The notes: generated by a model from the letters alone, not told the origin. A stretch of DNA of 62,812 bases from Bacteroidales bacterium (GCA_017935575.1 JAGBHI010000079.1:1-62812), one strand, 5' to 3'; positions 54,860-62,812 are shown, counted from the stretch's first letter. Translations and numbers: made by a program.

Positions 54860-55423
54860 ATGATTAACGCTCAAGACATTAAAAACGGAACTTGTATCCG
54901 TATGGACGGAAAGCTCTATTTCTGTATTGAATTTTTACATGTAAAACCAGGAAAAGGAAACACTTTTATGCGTACAAAACTTAAAGATGTTGTAAACGGC
55001 TACGTTTTGGAACGTCGTTTTAACATTGGCGAGAAACTTGAAGATGTTCGCGTAGAGCGTCGTCCTTACCAATTCCTATACAAAGAGGGTGAGGAGTATA
55101 TCTTTATGAACCAAGAGACATACGAGCAACTACCCATCGCAAAAGACCTTATCACAGGTGTTGACTTTATGAAAGAGGAGATGATTGTTGAGGTTGTATC
55201 TGACGCATCAACTGAGACTATCCTTTACGCTGAGATGCCTGTAAAAGTTGAGTTGGAGATTACATATACTGAGCCAGGTATCAAAGGCGATACAGCAACA
55301 AATACTCTTAAACCTGCAACAGTTGAGACAGGAGCTGAGGTTCGTGTACCTTTGTTCATTAATACCGGTGACAAAATCCGCGTTGATACTCGCACAGGTG
55401 AATATGTTGAGCGTGTAAGATAA
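54860..55423 (+). CDS. efp: Elongation factor P
   Basis: 187 residues in three beta-barrel (KOW/OB) domains. The loop that enters the ribosome reads HVKPGKGNTFMRTKL, with Lys32 as the modifiable tip residue of the PGKGN type. The C-terminal signature GDTATNTLKPATVETGAEVR, then VPLFINTGDKIRVDTRTGEY is intact. It relieves stalling at polyproline. It is bordered by its own promoter and a strong terminator, so it is a single-gene unit. No EpmA/EpmB-type modification gene is nearby. Confidence 0.97.
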   Translation: MINAQDIKNGTCIRMDGKLYFCIEFLHVKPGKGNTFMRTKLKDVVNGYVLERRFNIGEKLEDVRVERRPYQFLYKEGEEYIFMNQETYEQLPIAKDLITGVDFMKEEMIVEVVSDASTETILYAEMPVKVELEITYTEPGIKGDTATNTLKPATVETGAEVRVPLFINTGDKIRVDTRTGEYVERVR

Positions 55424-55446
55424 TAAAAGTTCAATATATATAATAG

Positions 55447-55478
55447 AAAAACGAAGCAGACTAATCTGCTTCGTTTTT
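55447..55478 (+). terminator. Intrinsic terminator of efp
   Basis: 14-bp perfect stem (55447-55460 / 55465-55478) with the loop CTAA, ending in a T-run. Confidence 0.92.
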
Positions 55479-55583
55479 TTGTATAAACACACTACATAAA
55501 AACTTACTCCTTAGGTTCCAACCATTAAAATCAAACAGATCTTTTAAAGTAATTAAGAACAAATGCATTTTTTGAAAAAAAGT

Positions 55584-55614
55584 TTTGCATTTTAAAATCC
55601 CTGCCATATCTTTG
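55584..55614 (+). promoter_or_regulatory. Promoter of the tetR-efflux operon
   Basis: TTTG at 55584-55587, a 19-bp spacer, then TATCTTTG at 55607-55614. Both boxes match the Bacteroidota consensus exactly. Confidence 0.8.
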
Positions 55615-55616
55615 CA

Positions 55617-55632
55617 TTAACAATTTTGTTAA
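55617..55632 (+). promoter_or_regulatory. Candidate operator of the TetR-family regulator
   Basis: TTAACAA-TT-TTGTTAA, a perfect palindrome with 7-bp arms right after the -7 box, covering the expected start site. A second overlapping palindrome, AACAT-TT-ATGTT (55632-55643), follows. TetR proteins commonly bind such sites in their own promoter. Confidence 0.65.
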
Positions 55633-55654
55633 ACATTTATGTTAATATAAAATT

Positions 55655-56275
55655 ATGTCCGATAAACAGAACAAAGAGCAACTAATTCTTGTTGCTGCCG
55701 AACAGGAGTTCTTATGCAAAGGTTACGACGGAGCAAGAACCACATCAATTGCAAAAGCGGCAGGCGTAACACACGCAATGCTCCACTACTATTTCAGAAC
55801 CAAAGAGCAACTGTTTGAGCGTATAGTTGATGAGAAATTCAAAATAATGTCAAAGTCAATGTTGGCTGCGCTCGGAGAGCCTTCTCTTCCTATTGTTGAG
55901 CGAATAAAAGAGGGAATATCTTCTCACTTTGATTTTATTGTTCAAAACCCTGATCTTCCACGTTTTATTATAAATGAGATAATATCTCGTCCCGAGCGAT
56001 ACAAAATACTTCACGAGCGCGTAGGGAAAATAGTTGATACAATATATAAAAATCTTCAAAAGGAGATTGACGAAGCCGCTAAACGAGGAGAGATGGAACA
56101 GATAAATGTAAAGATGCTATTCATAAGCATTATGTCGTTGAATATTTTCACCTTTGTTGCATACCCATTTATGCAACCCCTAATGGGCGAATTAATGAGA
56201 AACCGAGAAGAATTCCTTACCAACCGCAAAGCGGAAAATATTGAAACCATTATGCGCCGAATAAAAAAACAATAA
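55655..56275 (+). CDS. TetR/AcrR family transcriptional regulator
   Basis: 206 residues. The HTH lies at about residues 27-50 (TTSIAKAAGVTHAMLHYYFR, TKEQLFE). The C-terminal helical ligand domain is about 75-200 (FDFIVQNPDLPRFIINEIIS). It heads the efflux operon; tolC begins 4 bp after its stop. It probably represses the operon from the palindrome at 55617-55632 and is released by an efflux substrate. The position matches E. coli CecR (YbiH) upstream of ybhGFSR. Confidence 0.9.
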   Translation: MSDKQNKEQLILVAAEQEFLCKGYDGARTTSIAKAAGVTHAMLHYYFRTKEQLFERIVDEKFKIMSKSMLAALGEPSLPIVERIKEGISSHFDFIVQNPDLPRFIINEIISRPERYKILHERVGKIVDTIYKNLQKEIDEAAKRGEMEQINVKMLFISIMSLNIFTFVAYPFMQPLMGELMRNREEFLTNRKAENIETIMRRIKKQ

Positions 56276-56279
56276 AGAT

Positions 56280-57557
56280 ATGAGACGAATAATTCAAATA
56301 TTTATTGGGCTGTTATACACTGCAACAATTAGCGCTCAAACACTTGAGGAGTGTCAGATATTGGCTCGTGAACATTACCCCGAGATAAGGCAATACGACC
56401 TTGTTTCACAAACGGAGCAATATAATCTATCAAATGCCTCACGTGCATGGATACCTCAAATTGCACTATCGGGACAAGCTACATGGCAATCGGCAACACC
56501 AACATACCCCGATGTTCTCAGTGGCATACTAAAAGCAAACGGAGTTGATATGGCAGGTATCAGGAAAGACCAATACAAAGTTGCAATTGATTTAACACAA
56601 AACATTTGGGACGGAGGCAAGTCAAAAGCCGATAAAGCCATTGCAAAAGCCGATGCCAACGAGGAGCAGAGCCGATTGAATGTATCGTTATATGAACTGC
56701 AATCAAGAATTGAGAATATATATTTTGGTATTCTATTGCTTGACGAGCGAACTGCACAAACTGAGGCTCTGATTAAAGTTTTGGAGAGCAATCTTGCACG
56801 TATGCGCTCTTATTGCAATAACGGAACAGCAACACAAGCCGATGTTGATGCAATAGAAGCAGAGATGTTAAGTGCAAAACAGACTTTGGGACAAATTGAG
56901 GCTTCACGTTCAAGCTATCGCAAAATGTTAGAGATATTTATAGGCACTTCGCTTAAAGATGAGAAACTTTCACGCCCTGCACTTCCAATTATTGGTAGCA
57001 GAACATCGGCACGCCCCGAATTGGAGCTCTTTAACGCCCAAGAGAAAAAGATTGATGCACAACGCAAAGCCATAAACAGTTCGGTAATGCCAAAATTTTA
57101 TGCATTTGCACAAGGCTTTTATGGCTACCCCGGCATGGATATGTTTAAAAGTATGGTTGATGGCGATTGGAGCCTAAACGCAATGGTAGGCATTAAGATG
57201 GCATGGAACATCAACGGTTTTTATACAAAGAAGAACAATTTGCATAAACTCAATATTGCACAACAACAAGTAGGAGTTCAGCGCGATATATTCCTCTTCA
57301 ATTCTGAAATTCAGACAACAAAAGACGACGGAGAGATTACCCGTCTGATAAAAGCTATAAACGACGATAGTCGCATTGTTGAACTACGTAGGAATGTAAG
57401 AATAGCTGCCGAGTCAAAATTCAAAAACGGAGTTATTGATGTTACCGACCTACTACAAAAGATAACCGACGAAACAAACTCACAACAAAACAAAAGCACT
57501 CATGAGATTGAGTTATTACAAGCATCATACCGACTTAAACACACATTAAACCAATAA
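56280..57557 (+). CDS. TolC family outer-membrane efflux channel
   Basis: 425 residues: a signal peptide (MRRIIQIFIGLLYTATISAQ), then two OEP repeats of long alpha-helices (about 20-220 and 240-420), rich in Ala, Gln and Glu heptads (SRLNVSLYELQSRIENIYFG; SRSSYRKMLEIFIGTSLKDE). It forms the trans-periplasmic duct for the HlyD-type adaptor encoded 8 bp downstream. The last helix ends in LQASYRLKHTLNQ. Confidence 0.9.
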   Translation: MRRIIQIFIGLLYTATISAQTLEECQILAREHYPEIRQYDLVSQTEQYNLSNASRAWIPQIALSGQATWQSATPTYPDVLSGILKANGVDMAGIRKDQYKVAIDLTQNIWDGGKSKADKAIAKADANEEQSRLNVSLYELQSRIENIYFGILLLDERTAQTEALIKVLESNLARMRSYCNNGTATQADVDAIEAEMLSAKQTLGQIEASRSSYRKMLEIFIGTSLKDEKLSRPALPIIGSRTSARPELELFNAQEKKIDAQRKAINSSVMPKFYAFAQGFYGYPGMDMFKSMVDGDWSLNAMVGIKMAWNINGFYTKKNNLHKLNIAQQQVGVQRDIFLFNSEIQTTKDDGEITRLIKAINDDSRIVELRRNVRIAAESKFKNGVIDVTDLLQKITDETNSQQNKSTHEIELLQASYRLKHTLNQ

Positions 57558-57565
57558 CACAACAT

Positions 57566-58453
57566 ATGAAAAAGTTTATATATACCGTAGCAATAGCACT
57601 ACTTGCCACAGCATGCAACAATAGTAACGAATTTGATGCACAAGGCTCATTTGAAGCAACCGAGATAGTTGTATCGGCAGAGGCAACAGGCAAAATTCTA
57701 AAATTTGATATTGAAGAAGGTGCTTTCGTTAATAAAGATTGTACAGTAGGAATAATTGACACCACACAACTATATCTGCAACGCAAACAACTTATAGCGC
57801 AACAAACCGCTCTACTAAGTTCGCGACCCGACATAAAAGCTCAAGTAGCATCATTAAAAGAGCAGATAACCAAACAGAAGAGCGAATTAAAACGCTTTGA
57901 GAATATGTTGCGCGACGGAGCTGCAACACAAAAGCAGTACGACGATATTGACGCCCAAGTACGAATATTGGAGAGACAACTTGAAGCAACACTCTCAACA
58001 CTAAACAAAAATACCGCAACCATAAACGAAAATGCAACGGCATTAGAGGCACAAATAGCACTTCTTTCAGACCAAATAGAGAAATGCTACATACACTCCC
58101 CTATCAATGGTACGGTTTTAGTAAAATATGCCGAACCGGGAGAACTTGTAACAATGGGCAAACCTCTAATAAAAGTTGCTGACCTTGAGAATATCTATAT
58201 TAGAGCATATTTCACATCAGAGCAACTTGCCGATATTAAATTAGGAGACAGTGTTACCGTAGTTGCCGATTTTGGAAATGACAAGAGATACGACTACGAA
58301 GGTAAAATAGTTTGGATTGCATCGGAGTGCGAATTTACACCTAAGAACATACAAACCAAAGAGTCTCGCGCCAACCTCGTATATGCAGTAAAGATAGCTG
58401 TGAAAAACGACGGCAGATTAAAGATAGGTCTTGCAGGAGAAGTTATACTATAA
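57566..58453 (+). CDS. HlyD/YbhG-type membrane fusion lipoprotein
   Basis: 295 residues. The signal peptide MKKFIYTVAIALLATAC has a lipobox ending ATAC, so it is probably anchored by lipid. A biotinyl-lipoyl-like domain (SFEATEIVVSAEATGKILKF) surrounds a long coiled coil (about 85-175: LKEQITKQKSELKRFENMLR; LERQLEATLSTLNKN). A beta-barrel (YIRAYFTSEQLADIKLGDSV) follows. It bridges the ABC transporter to TolC. It lies 8 bp after tolC; the ATPase gene begins 1 bp after its stop in TAATATG. Confidence 0.9.
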   Translation: MKKFIYTVAIALLATACNNSNEFDAQGSFEATEIVVSAEATGKILKFDIEEGAFVNKDCTVGIIDTTQLYLQRKQLIAQQTALLSSRPDIKAQVASLKEQITKQKSELKRFENMLRDGAATQKQYDDIDAQVRILERQLEATLSTLNKNTATINENATALEAQIALLSDQIEKCYIHSPINGTVLVKYAEPGELVTMGKPLIKVADLENIYIRAYFTSEQLADIKLGDSVTVVADFGNDKRYDYEGKIVWIASECEFTPKNIQTKESRANLVYAVKIAVKNDGRLKIGLAGEVIL

Positions 58454-58454
58454 T

Positions 58455-59354
58455 ATGAATATTATTGAAACATATAATCTCTCAAAGAGCTACAATGGAG
58501 TATCGGCATTAAACGATATTTCGTTTGGCGTTGAACAGGGCGAACTATTTGGGTTGATAGGCCCTGACGGGGCAGGGAAAACAACCCTGTTCCGACTACT
58601 TGCCACACTATTAAACCCCGATTCGGGAAGTGCCGTAGTCAATGGGTATGACATTGCCAAAGATTATCAGAAAATACGCTCCTGCATAGGATATATGCCC
58701 GGACGTTTCTCGCTATACCCCGACCTTAGCGTTGAGGAGAACCTAAACTTCTTTGCAGCACTGTTTGGAGTAGATATTAAAGAGTCGTACAGTTTGATAG
58801 CTCCCATATACAAGCAGATAGAGCCTTTCAAAAGCAGAAGAGCAGGCAAACTGTCAGGTGGAATGAAACAGAAACTTGCCCTATCGTGTGCATTAATACA
58901 CAAACCCGCCGTTCTACTTTTAGACGAACCAACCACCGGAGTTGATGCCGTATCGCGTAGCGAGTTTTGGGATATGCTTTCGCAACTAAAAGAGAGTGGC
59001 ATTACAACATTAGTATCCACTCCATATATGGACGAAGCATTAAGATGCGACAGAATTGCCCTATGTAACGAGGGGCGCATATTGGGAATAGATACCCCTG
59101 CACGAATAACAGCCGAATTCAACTCAAAGCTATACAGTATAAGTGCAAACAATATGTATGCCCTACTCAATGCAGCTCGCAAGATAGAGGGAGTTATTGA
59201 ATGCTACCCATTTGGAGAGAAGCACCATCTTGTAGCAGACAATAATTTCAATCCCGAAATATTCATATCAAAACTCAGCTACATAGAGGGAGTTACAATA
59301 GAACCTGCCGAGCCTACAATTGAGGATATGTTTATAAAACTTATGAAACAATGA
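58455..59354 (+). CDS. ABC transporter ATP-binding protein (YbhF N-half-like)
   Basis: 299 residues. Walker A is GPDGAGKTT (residues 37-45), with the Asp after GP as in the first half of YbhF. Signature is LSGGMKQKLALS, Walker B VLLLDEPTTGVDAVSR and the switch His position is replaced: STPYMDEALRCD (Thr-Pro where Thr-His is usual). The His absence may mean that this site hydrolyses ATP poorly. The C-terminal region (NAARKIEGVIECYPFGEKHH) is a regulatory extension. Overlaps the next gene by 4 bp. Confidence 0.9.
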   Translation: MNIIETYNLSKSYNGVSALNDISFGVEQGELFGLIGPDGAGKTTLFRLLATLLNPDSGSAVVNGYDIAKDYQKIRSCIGYMPGRFSLYPDLSVEENLNFFAALFGVDIKESYSLIAPIYKQIEPFKSRRAGKLSGGMKQKLALSCALIHKPAVLLLDEPTTGVDAVSRSEFWDMLSQLKESGITTLVSTPYMDEALRCDRIALCNEGRILGIDTPARITAEFNSKLYSISANNMYALLNAARKIEGVIECYPFGEKHHLVADNNFNPEIFISKLSYIEGVTIEPAEPTIEDMFIKLMKQ

Positions 59355-60091
59355 GAGATATAGTTATTTCAGTACACGACCTTACAAAATGTTTTGGCTC
59401 TTTCACTGCAGTTGACAATATCTCGTTTGATGTTGCCAAAGGAGAGATATTTGGCTTTTTAGGAGCAAACGGAGCAGGCAAAACAACCGCCATGCGTATG
59501 TTATGCGGATTAAGTTATCCCACATCGGGCAGAGGTACGGTTGCAGGCTACGATATTATGCGAGAGGGAGAAGAGATAAAACGCCATATAGGCTATATGA
59601 GTCAGAAGTTCTCGCTATATAACGATCTCACCGTATGGGAGAATATGAACCTATTTGCAGGAATATACGGATTATCAAAAGAGGAGACAAAAAAACGCTC
59701 TGAGGAGTTACTGAGCCAACTTAACTTCCTATCGGAGCGCAACACCCTTGTAGGTTCATTACCTCTTGGCTGGAAGCAAAAACTTGCATTTGTTGTTGCA
59801 ACCATTCACAACCCCGATGTCGTATTTTTAGATGAGCCTACAGGAGGAGTCGATCCCATTACCCGCCGTCAATTTTGGGAACTCATATACAAAGCCTCCG
59901 AGCGAGGCACAACAATATTTGTAACCACCCACTATATGGACGAAGCAGAGTATTGTTCGCGCGTCTCAATTATGGTTGACGGTAAAATATGCGCTCTTGA
60001 CACACCCACGAGATTAAAAGAAAAGTATTCAGCCAAATCGATGGACGAAGTTTTCCGCACATTGGCACGCAAAGCAGAGAGAGGAGAGTAA
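59351..60091 (+). CDS. ABC transporter ATP-binding protein (YbhF C-half-like)
   Basis: 246 residues. Walker A is GANGAGKTT (residues 34-42), Walker B VVFLDEPTGGVDPITR and switch His in TTHYMDEAEYC. The signature reads LPLGWKQKLAFV, replacing LSGGQ. That is the form known in the second half of YbhF-type proteins. With the preceding ATPase it would give one heterodimer with two different ATP sites. Overlaps the upstream gene by 4 bp and is 4 bp from the permease gene. Confidence 0.9.
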   Translation: MRDIVISVHDLTKCFGSFTAVDNISFDVAKGEIFGFLGANGAGKTTAMRMLCGLSYPTSGRGTVAGYDIMREGEEIKRHIGYMSQKFSLYNDLTVWENMNLFAGIYGLSKEETKKRSEELLSQLNFLSERNTLVGSLPLGWKQKLAFVVATIHNPDVVFLDEPTGGVDPITRRQFWELIYKASERGTTIFVTTHYMDEAEYCSRVSIMVDGKICALDTPTRLKEKYSAKSMDEVFRTLARKAERGE

Positions 60092-60095
60092 TGCG

Positions 60096-61190
60096 ATGAA
60101 AAACAACTTTTGGCAATTTGTAAAAAAAGAATCGCTTCACATTATACGCGACAAGCGTACAATGCTTGTTGTAATGCTCATTCCCGTAATGCTGATGGTG
60201 TTATTCGGCTTTGCAATATCAACTGAAGTAAATAACATAAACGTAGCCGTTGTAGCTCCCGATAGGAGCAATAGCATAGATGATGCAGTTGAAACCTTAT
60301 CAAACAACAACTACTTCACCTTTTGTGGATATATAACACAAGAGCAGATTGACGAGAAACTACGTTCGGGAGAGGTATCTGCCGTAATAGTCTTTACCCC
60401 GGACTACGACCGAAAACTATCGCAAGTAGCAGCAGGCATAACATCAGCCCCATTAATACAGGTTATAGTTGATGCCTCAAACGTAAATACTGCAAACTCA
60501 GCTACAGCCTATCTGCAAAACATATTACTTGGCAAAGAGTCAAAACAGAGTATGTTTGAGACAAGAATGCTCTTTAACCCACAGATGAAGAGTGCATACA
60601 ACTTTGTACCCGGCATAATGGGATTTATCTTTATACTTGTATGCGCAATGATGACATCAGTCTCTATTGTGCGAGAAAAAGAGACAGGCACAATGGAAGT
60701 CCTGCTGGCATCACCGGCACGCCCAATCAAGATTATCTTTGCAAAGATGATTCCCTACTTCGCAATATCGTGCATTGTCCTTATCATGATTTTACTTTTG
60801 GCTCGCTACCTACTTGAAGTACCAATGTCGGGAGGAGTATTTGGGATATTTACATTATCGTTACTCTATTTGGTGTTATCGCTTTCGTTAGGACTCTTTG
60901 TCTCAACAATAGCACAAACCCAGATTGCCGCACTACTAATTTCGGCAATGGTAATGATGATGCCTATAATGATGTTATCGGGGCTACTATTTCCCATTGA
61001 GAACTTACCTCTGTTTTTTCAAGTGGTATCAAATATAATTCCTGCACGTTGGTATATCGATGCCATGAGAAAAATGATGATTCAAGGCGCGCCACTTATA
61101 GCAGTATGGAAAGACTCTGTAATTCTTATAGGAATGACAATAATCATACTTGCCATCTCTCTTAAAAAATTCAATAACAAACTCGAATAA
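60096..61190 (+). CDS. ABC-2 type permease (YbhS/YbhR-like), first of two
   Basis: 364 residues. One N-terminal transmembrane segment (TMLVVMLIPVMLMVLFGFAI) is followed by a large periplasmic domain (residues about 50-175), then five C-terminal segments (FVPGIMGFIFILVCAMMTSV; YFAISCIVLIMILLLARYLL; ISAMVMMMPIMMLSGLLFPI). The coupling-helix region is REKETGTMEVLLASPARP. This is the ABC-2 membrane fold typical of drug exporters. It would pair with the next permease. Confidence 0.9.
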   Translation: MKNNFWQFVKKESLHIIRDKRTMLVVMLIPVMLMVLFGFAISTEVNNINVAVVAPDRSNSIDDAVETLSNNNYFTFCGYITQEQIDEKLRSGEVSAVIVFTPDYDRKLSQVAAGITSAPLIQVIVDASNVNTANSATAYLQNILLGKESKQSMFETRMLFNPQMKSAYNFVPGIMGFIFILVCAMMTSVSIVREKETGTMEVLLASPARPIKIIFAKMIPYFAISCIVLIMILLLARYLLEVPMSGGVFGIFTLSLLYLVLSLSLGLFVSTIAQTQIAALLISAMVMMMPIMMLSGLLFPIENLPLFFQVVSNIIPARWYIDAMRKMMIQGAPLIAVWKDSVILIGMTIIILAISLKKFNNKLE

Positions 61191-61194
61191 TAAG

Positions 61195-62298
61195 ATGCGA
61201 ACATTTATAGTATTATTACAAAAGGAGTTCCTGCAAATAAAGCGACACTCATTTCTGCCGAAGCTGATTATAGCATTCCCCATTCTGATAATGCTTATCA
61301 TGCCTCTTATTATGACTATGGACGTTAAAAATGTAAACGTGGCATTGGTCGATTTTGACCACTCCACAACCTCTCGTCGCATAGCAACAAACATTGAAGC
61401 ATCAGAATACCTTACCCTAAAATACAATCTCAACGATTACCAATATGTTTTAAGCCAATTAGAAGAGGGCAAAGTTGATGTAATAATAGAGGTCCCCGAT
61501 AATTTTGAGCGCGATATGCTCATCGCTACACCCGACAAGATAAGTATTACAGCAAATGCCGTAAACGCCACAAAAGGGGGAATAGGTATGCAATATGTAA
61601 TACAAAGCATAAGCAAAACACTTATTGAGCTACAAAAAGAGCAAAACCCAGATCAAATATCGGAGTTGATTACAGTAGAGAACCGCTTTAACCCCACACT
61701 CAACTACCGCCACTATATGATTCCTGCCCTTATGATAATGCTCTTTATACTTATATGCGGATTTCTTCCTGCACTCAGCATTGTAGGAGAAAAAGAGAAC
61801 GGCACCATTGAACAGATAAATGTAACACCCGTTTCACGTCTTACGTTTACGCTATCAAAACTCGTACCATATTGGATAATAGGACTCTTTGTCCTATCAA
61901 TAGCAATGGTTGTAGCCCTATTAGTATATGGGCTTGCTCCGGGAGGCTCAATAGCCACAATATATTTTGGAGCAATTCTCTTTATATTCACCATATCAGG
62001 ATTTAGCGTTACCATTGCAAACTTTTCGGAGACCCTACAACAAACAATGTTTGTGATGTTCTTCTTTGTAATGCTATTTATACTGATGAGCGGACTATTT
62101 ACCCCCATTGACTCAATGCCCGAATGGGCGCAACACTTTACATTAATACTGCCACCACGATATTTTATAGAGATATTACGCTCTGTATATCTAAAAGGCA
62201 CCTCAATATTAGAGATGTGGCACAACTTTGTCGCATTAGGCATATCGGCAATAATATTTAATATATTGGCAGCAATAACATATAAAAAACAGGCGTAG
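61195..62298 (+). CDS. ABC-2 type permease (YbhS/YbhR-like), second of two
   Basis: 367 residues from the ATG at 61195. The frame is open 15 codons upstream, inside the previous gene, but the signature permease start is MRTFIVLLQKEFLQIKRH. Same topology: transmembrane segment about 22-42, a periplasmic domain, and five C-terminal segments (MIPALMIMLFILICGFLPAL; WIIGLFVLSIAMVVALLVYG; FFFVMLFILMSGLFTPIDSM). Coupling helix GEKENGTIEQINVTPVSR. It is the last gene of the operon; terminator-like hairpins follow. Confidence 0.9.
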   Translation: MRTFIVLLQKEFLQIKRHSFLPKLIIAFPILIMLIMPLIMTMDVKNVNVALVDFDHSTTSRRIATNIEASEYLTLKYNLNDYQYVLSQLEEGKVDVIIEVPDNFERDMLIATPDKISITANAVNATKGGIGMQYVIQSISKTLIELQKEQNPDQISELITVENRFNPTLNYRHYMIPALMIMLFILICGFLPALSIVGEKENGTIEQINVTPVSRLTFTLSKLVPYWIIGLFVLSIAMVVALLVYGLAPGGSIATIYFGAILFIFTISGFSVTIANFSETLQQTMFVMFFFVMLFILMSGLFTPIDSMPEWAQHFTLILPPRYFIEILRSVYLKGTSILEMWHNFVALGISAIIFNILAAITYKKQA

Positions 62299-62430
62299 CT
62301 TTTTAGTTGTTAGTTTGTCAGATATCAGTTGTTAGTTGTCGGGCAAAGCGCCGCCCCTTTGGGGTAGTTGTTAGTTGTCAGAGATATTAGAGTCCTATTG
62401 GTCTAATTGGAGCAATTAGTCATATAAGAG

Positions 62431-62467
62431 AAACGGAGTTGCATTTCACTGAGATGCAACTTCGTTT
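62431..62467 (+). terminator. Terminator-like hairpin after the efflux operon
   Basis: AAACGGAGTTGCAT (62431-62444) pairs with ATGCAACTTCGTTT (62454-62467) with one G-T pair. The right arm ends in TTT. It lies about 130 bp after the last permease stop. Confidence 0.6.
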
Positions 62468-62595
62468 AAACTAACAACTACGGACAGAGCGTGCTCTGTC
62501 CCTACTTGGCTGGTAATAAACTCTGTGAGTCAATAATGTAGGGACACAGCACTATGTCCGAAAAAAACAACACAAATCGGGGAAATACAAACAAA

Positions 62596-62627
62596 AGGTT
62601 GTAACGCGTACTATTACGTTACAACCT
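62596..62627. terminator. Second hairpin in the terminal intergenic region
   Basis: AGGTTGTAACG (62596-62606) pairs perfectly with CGTTACAACCT (62617-62627), with a 10-nt loop. T-richness on the plus side is modest, so terminator function is uncertain. Confidence 0.45.
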
Positions 62628-62812
62628 CTTGCTTATTATTGAGTTTTTATTGTTTTCTAAAAGCTGATAGCTAACAAATCTGCGACTAAGCAAGTGCAGA
62701 GTTATGCTTGCATAAACTATGCCGAGCGTGAGCAGATTCAACAAACGAATGTTTGTTAACTACCCGTAGGGCGGTTGAGTTTACGAAACCGAAAACTAAC
62801 AACTAAAAACTA

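Larger units (their letters stand above)
62299..62812. other. Gene-free repeat-rich region
   Basis: No convincing gene in these 514 bp. In order: a class-1 repeat (62301-62380; TTTTAGTTGTTAGTT, core GCCCCTTTGGGG, AGTTGTTAGTT), a CTAATT run (62395-62425) and the terminator at 62431-62467. A class-1 half-repeat plus the palindrome GGACAGAGC-GT-GCTCTGTCC (62482-62501) follow, then a related palindrome (62542-62559). An 11-bp stem (62596-62606 / 62617-62627) is next. Last come words shared with the element at 7804-7930 (62690-62740), the palindrome AACAAACGAATGTTTGTT (62741-62758) and a class-1 repeat to the edge. Confidence 0.65.

Noticed and set aside
55617-55632. Reading TTAACAATTTTGTTAA as a Rex operator
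   Set aside because: Rex sites have the half-sites in the order TTGTNAA then TTNACAA. Here the order is reversed and it lies in a TetR gene's own promoter, so a TetR operator is the better reading.
58667-59182. 171-codon minus-strand frame over the first ABC ATPase
   Set aside because: The plus-strand frame has all ABC motifs; the minus frame is its shadow.
61713-62243. 176-codon minus-strand frame over the last permease
   Set aside because: It is antisense to clear transmembrane segments of an ABC-2 permease and has no supporting start signals.

Overview
The window looks like a chromosomal segment from an AT-rich member of the order Bacteroidales (Bacteroidota), probably an uncultivated gut or rumen lineage. 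The evidence is the fused SecDF, the Bacteroidota -7 promoter box TAnnTTTG in front of many genes, a type IX secretion sortase pair (PorU-PorV), a giant surface protein with a type IX sorting domain, and the order rpsU-xerC-hpf-tRNAs-tuf-tRNA-secE-nusG-rplKAJL-rpoBC. Genus and species cannot be read from the sequence. Almost all of the window is housekeeping or conserved accessory DNA. I see no prophage, insertion sequence, CRISPR array or rRNA gene.

Layout. 1-2666 (-): 3'-truncated secDF. 2927-7746 (+): an Ig-like lipoprotein and leuS. 7950-14119 (-): a six-gene cluster for aromatic 2-oxo-acid / arylacetate metabolism (omega-amidase, IorA, IorB, aminotransferase, PaaK-type ligase, ACT protein). 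14457-20375 (-): a 1972-aa secreted repeat protein. 20693-35232 (-): a long transcription/translation block running from rpsU down to rpoC with four embedded tRNAs. 35470-38514 (+): aminopeptidase P, gamma-carbonic-anhydrase-like protein and RadC, meeting a convergent RecB-like helicase-nuclease and SUI1 factor (38524-42102, -). 42409-49957 (+): Rex, FAH-family hydrolase, PorU, PorV, IspF and alkaline phosphatase. 50021-51448 (-): a BspA-like leucine-rich protein. 51703-54687 (-): HIT, GreA, glycosyltransferase, exonuclease and L34. 54860-62298 (+): EF-P, then a TetR-TolC-HlyD-ABC-ABC-permease-permease efflux operon. 62299-62812: gene-free, repeat-rich.

How the genes fit together. The 7.9-14.1 kb cluster contains an aminotransferase (amino acid <-> aryl-2-oxo acid), an indolepyruvate-type oxidoreductase (oxo acid <-> aryl-acyl-CoA) and an aryl-acyl-CoA ligase (arylacetate <-> CoA ester). 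It could make phenylacetate or indoleacetate from amino acids, or run backwards to build aromatic amino acids from arylacetates. PorU and PorV belong to the machinery that would export and anchor proteins such as the 1972-aa product. The efflux operon resembles the E. coli CecR-YbhGFSR system, with its own TolC and with the two ATPase halves as separate genes.

The most unusual signal is non-coding. A family of short intergenic elements is scattered through the window. Each has copies of TTAGTTGTTAGTT (or its complement) beside a small GC-rich palindrome whose sequence varies while its pairing is kept. The elements sit against stop and start codons, and in one case appear to supply the last codons of a gene. 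Other signals are a near-perfect TetR-type operator, a palindrome over the rex -7 box, a 1119-bp tandem duplication inside the giant protein gene, and a 237-bp duplication inside the BspA-like gene.
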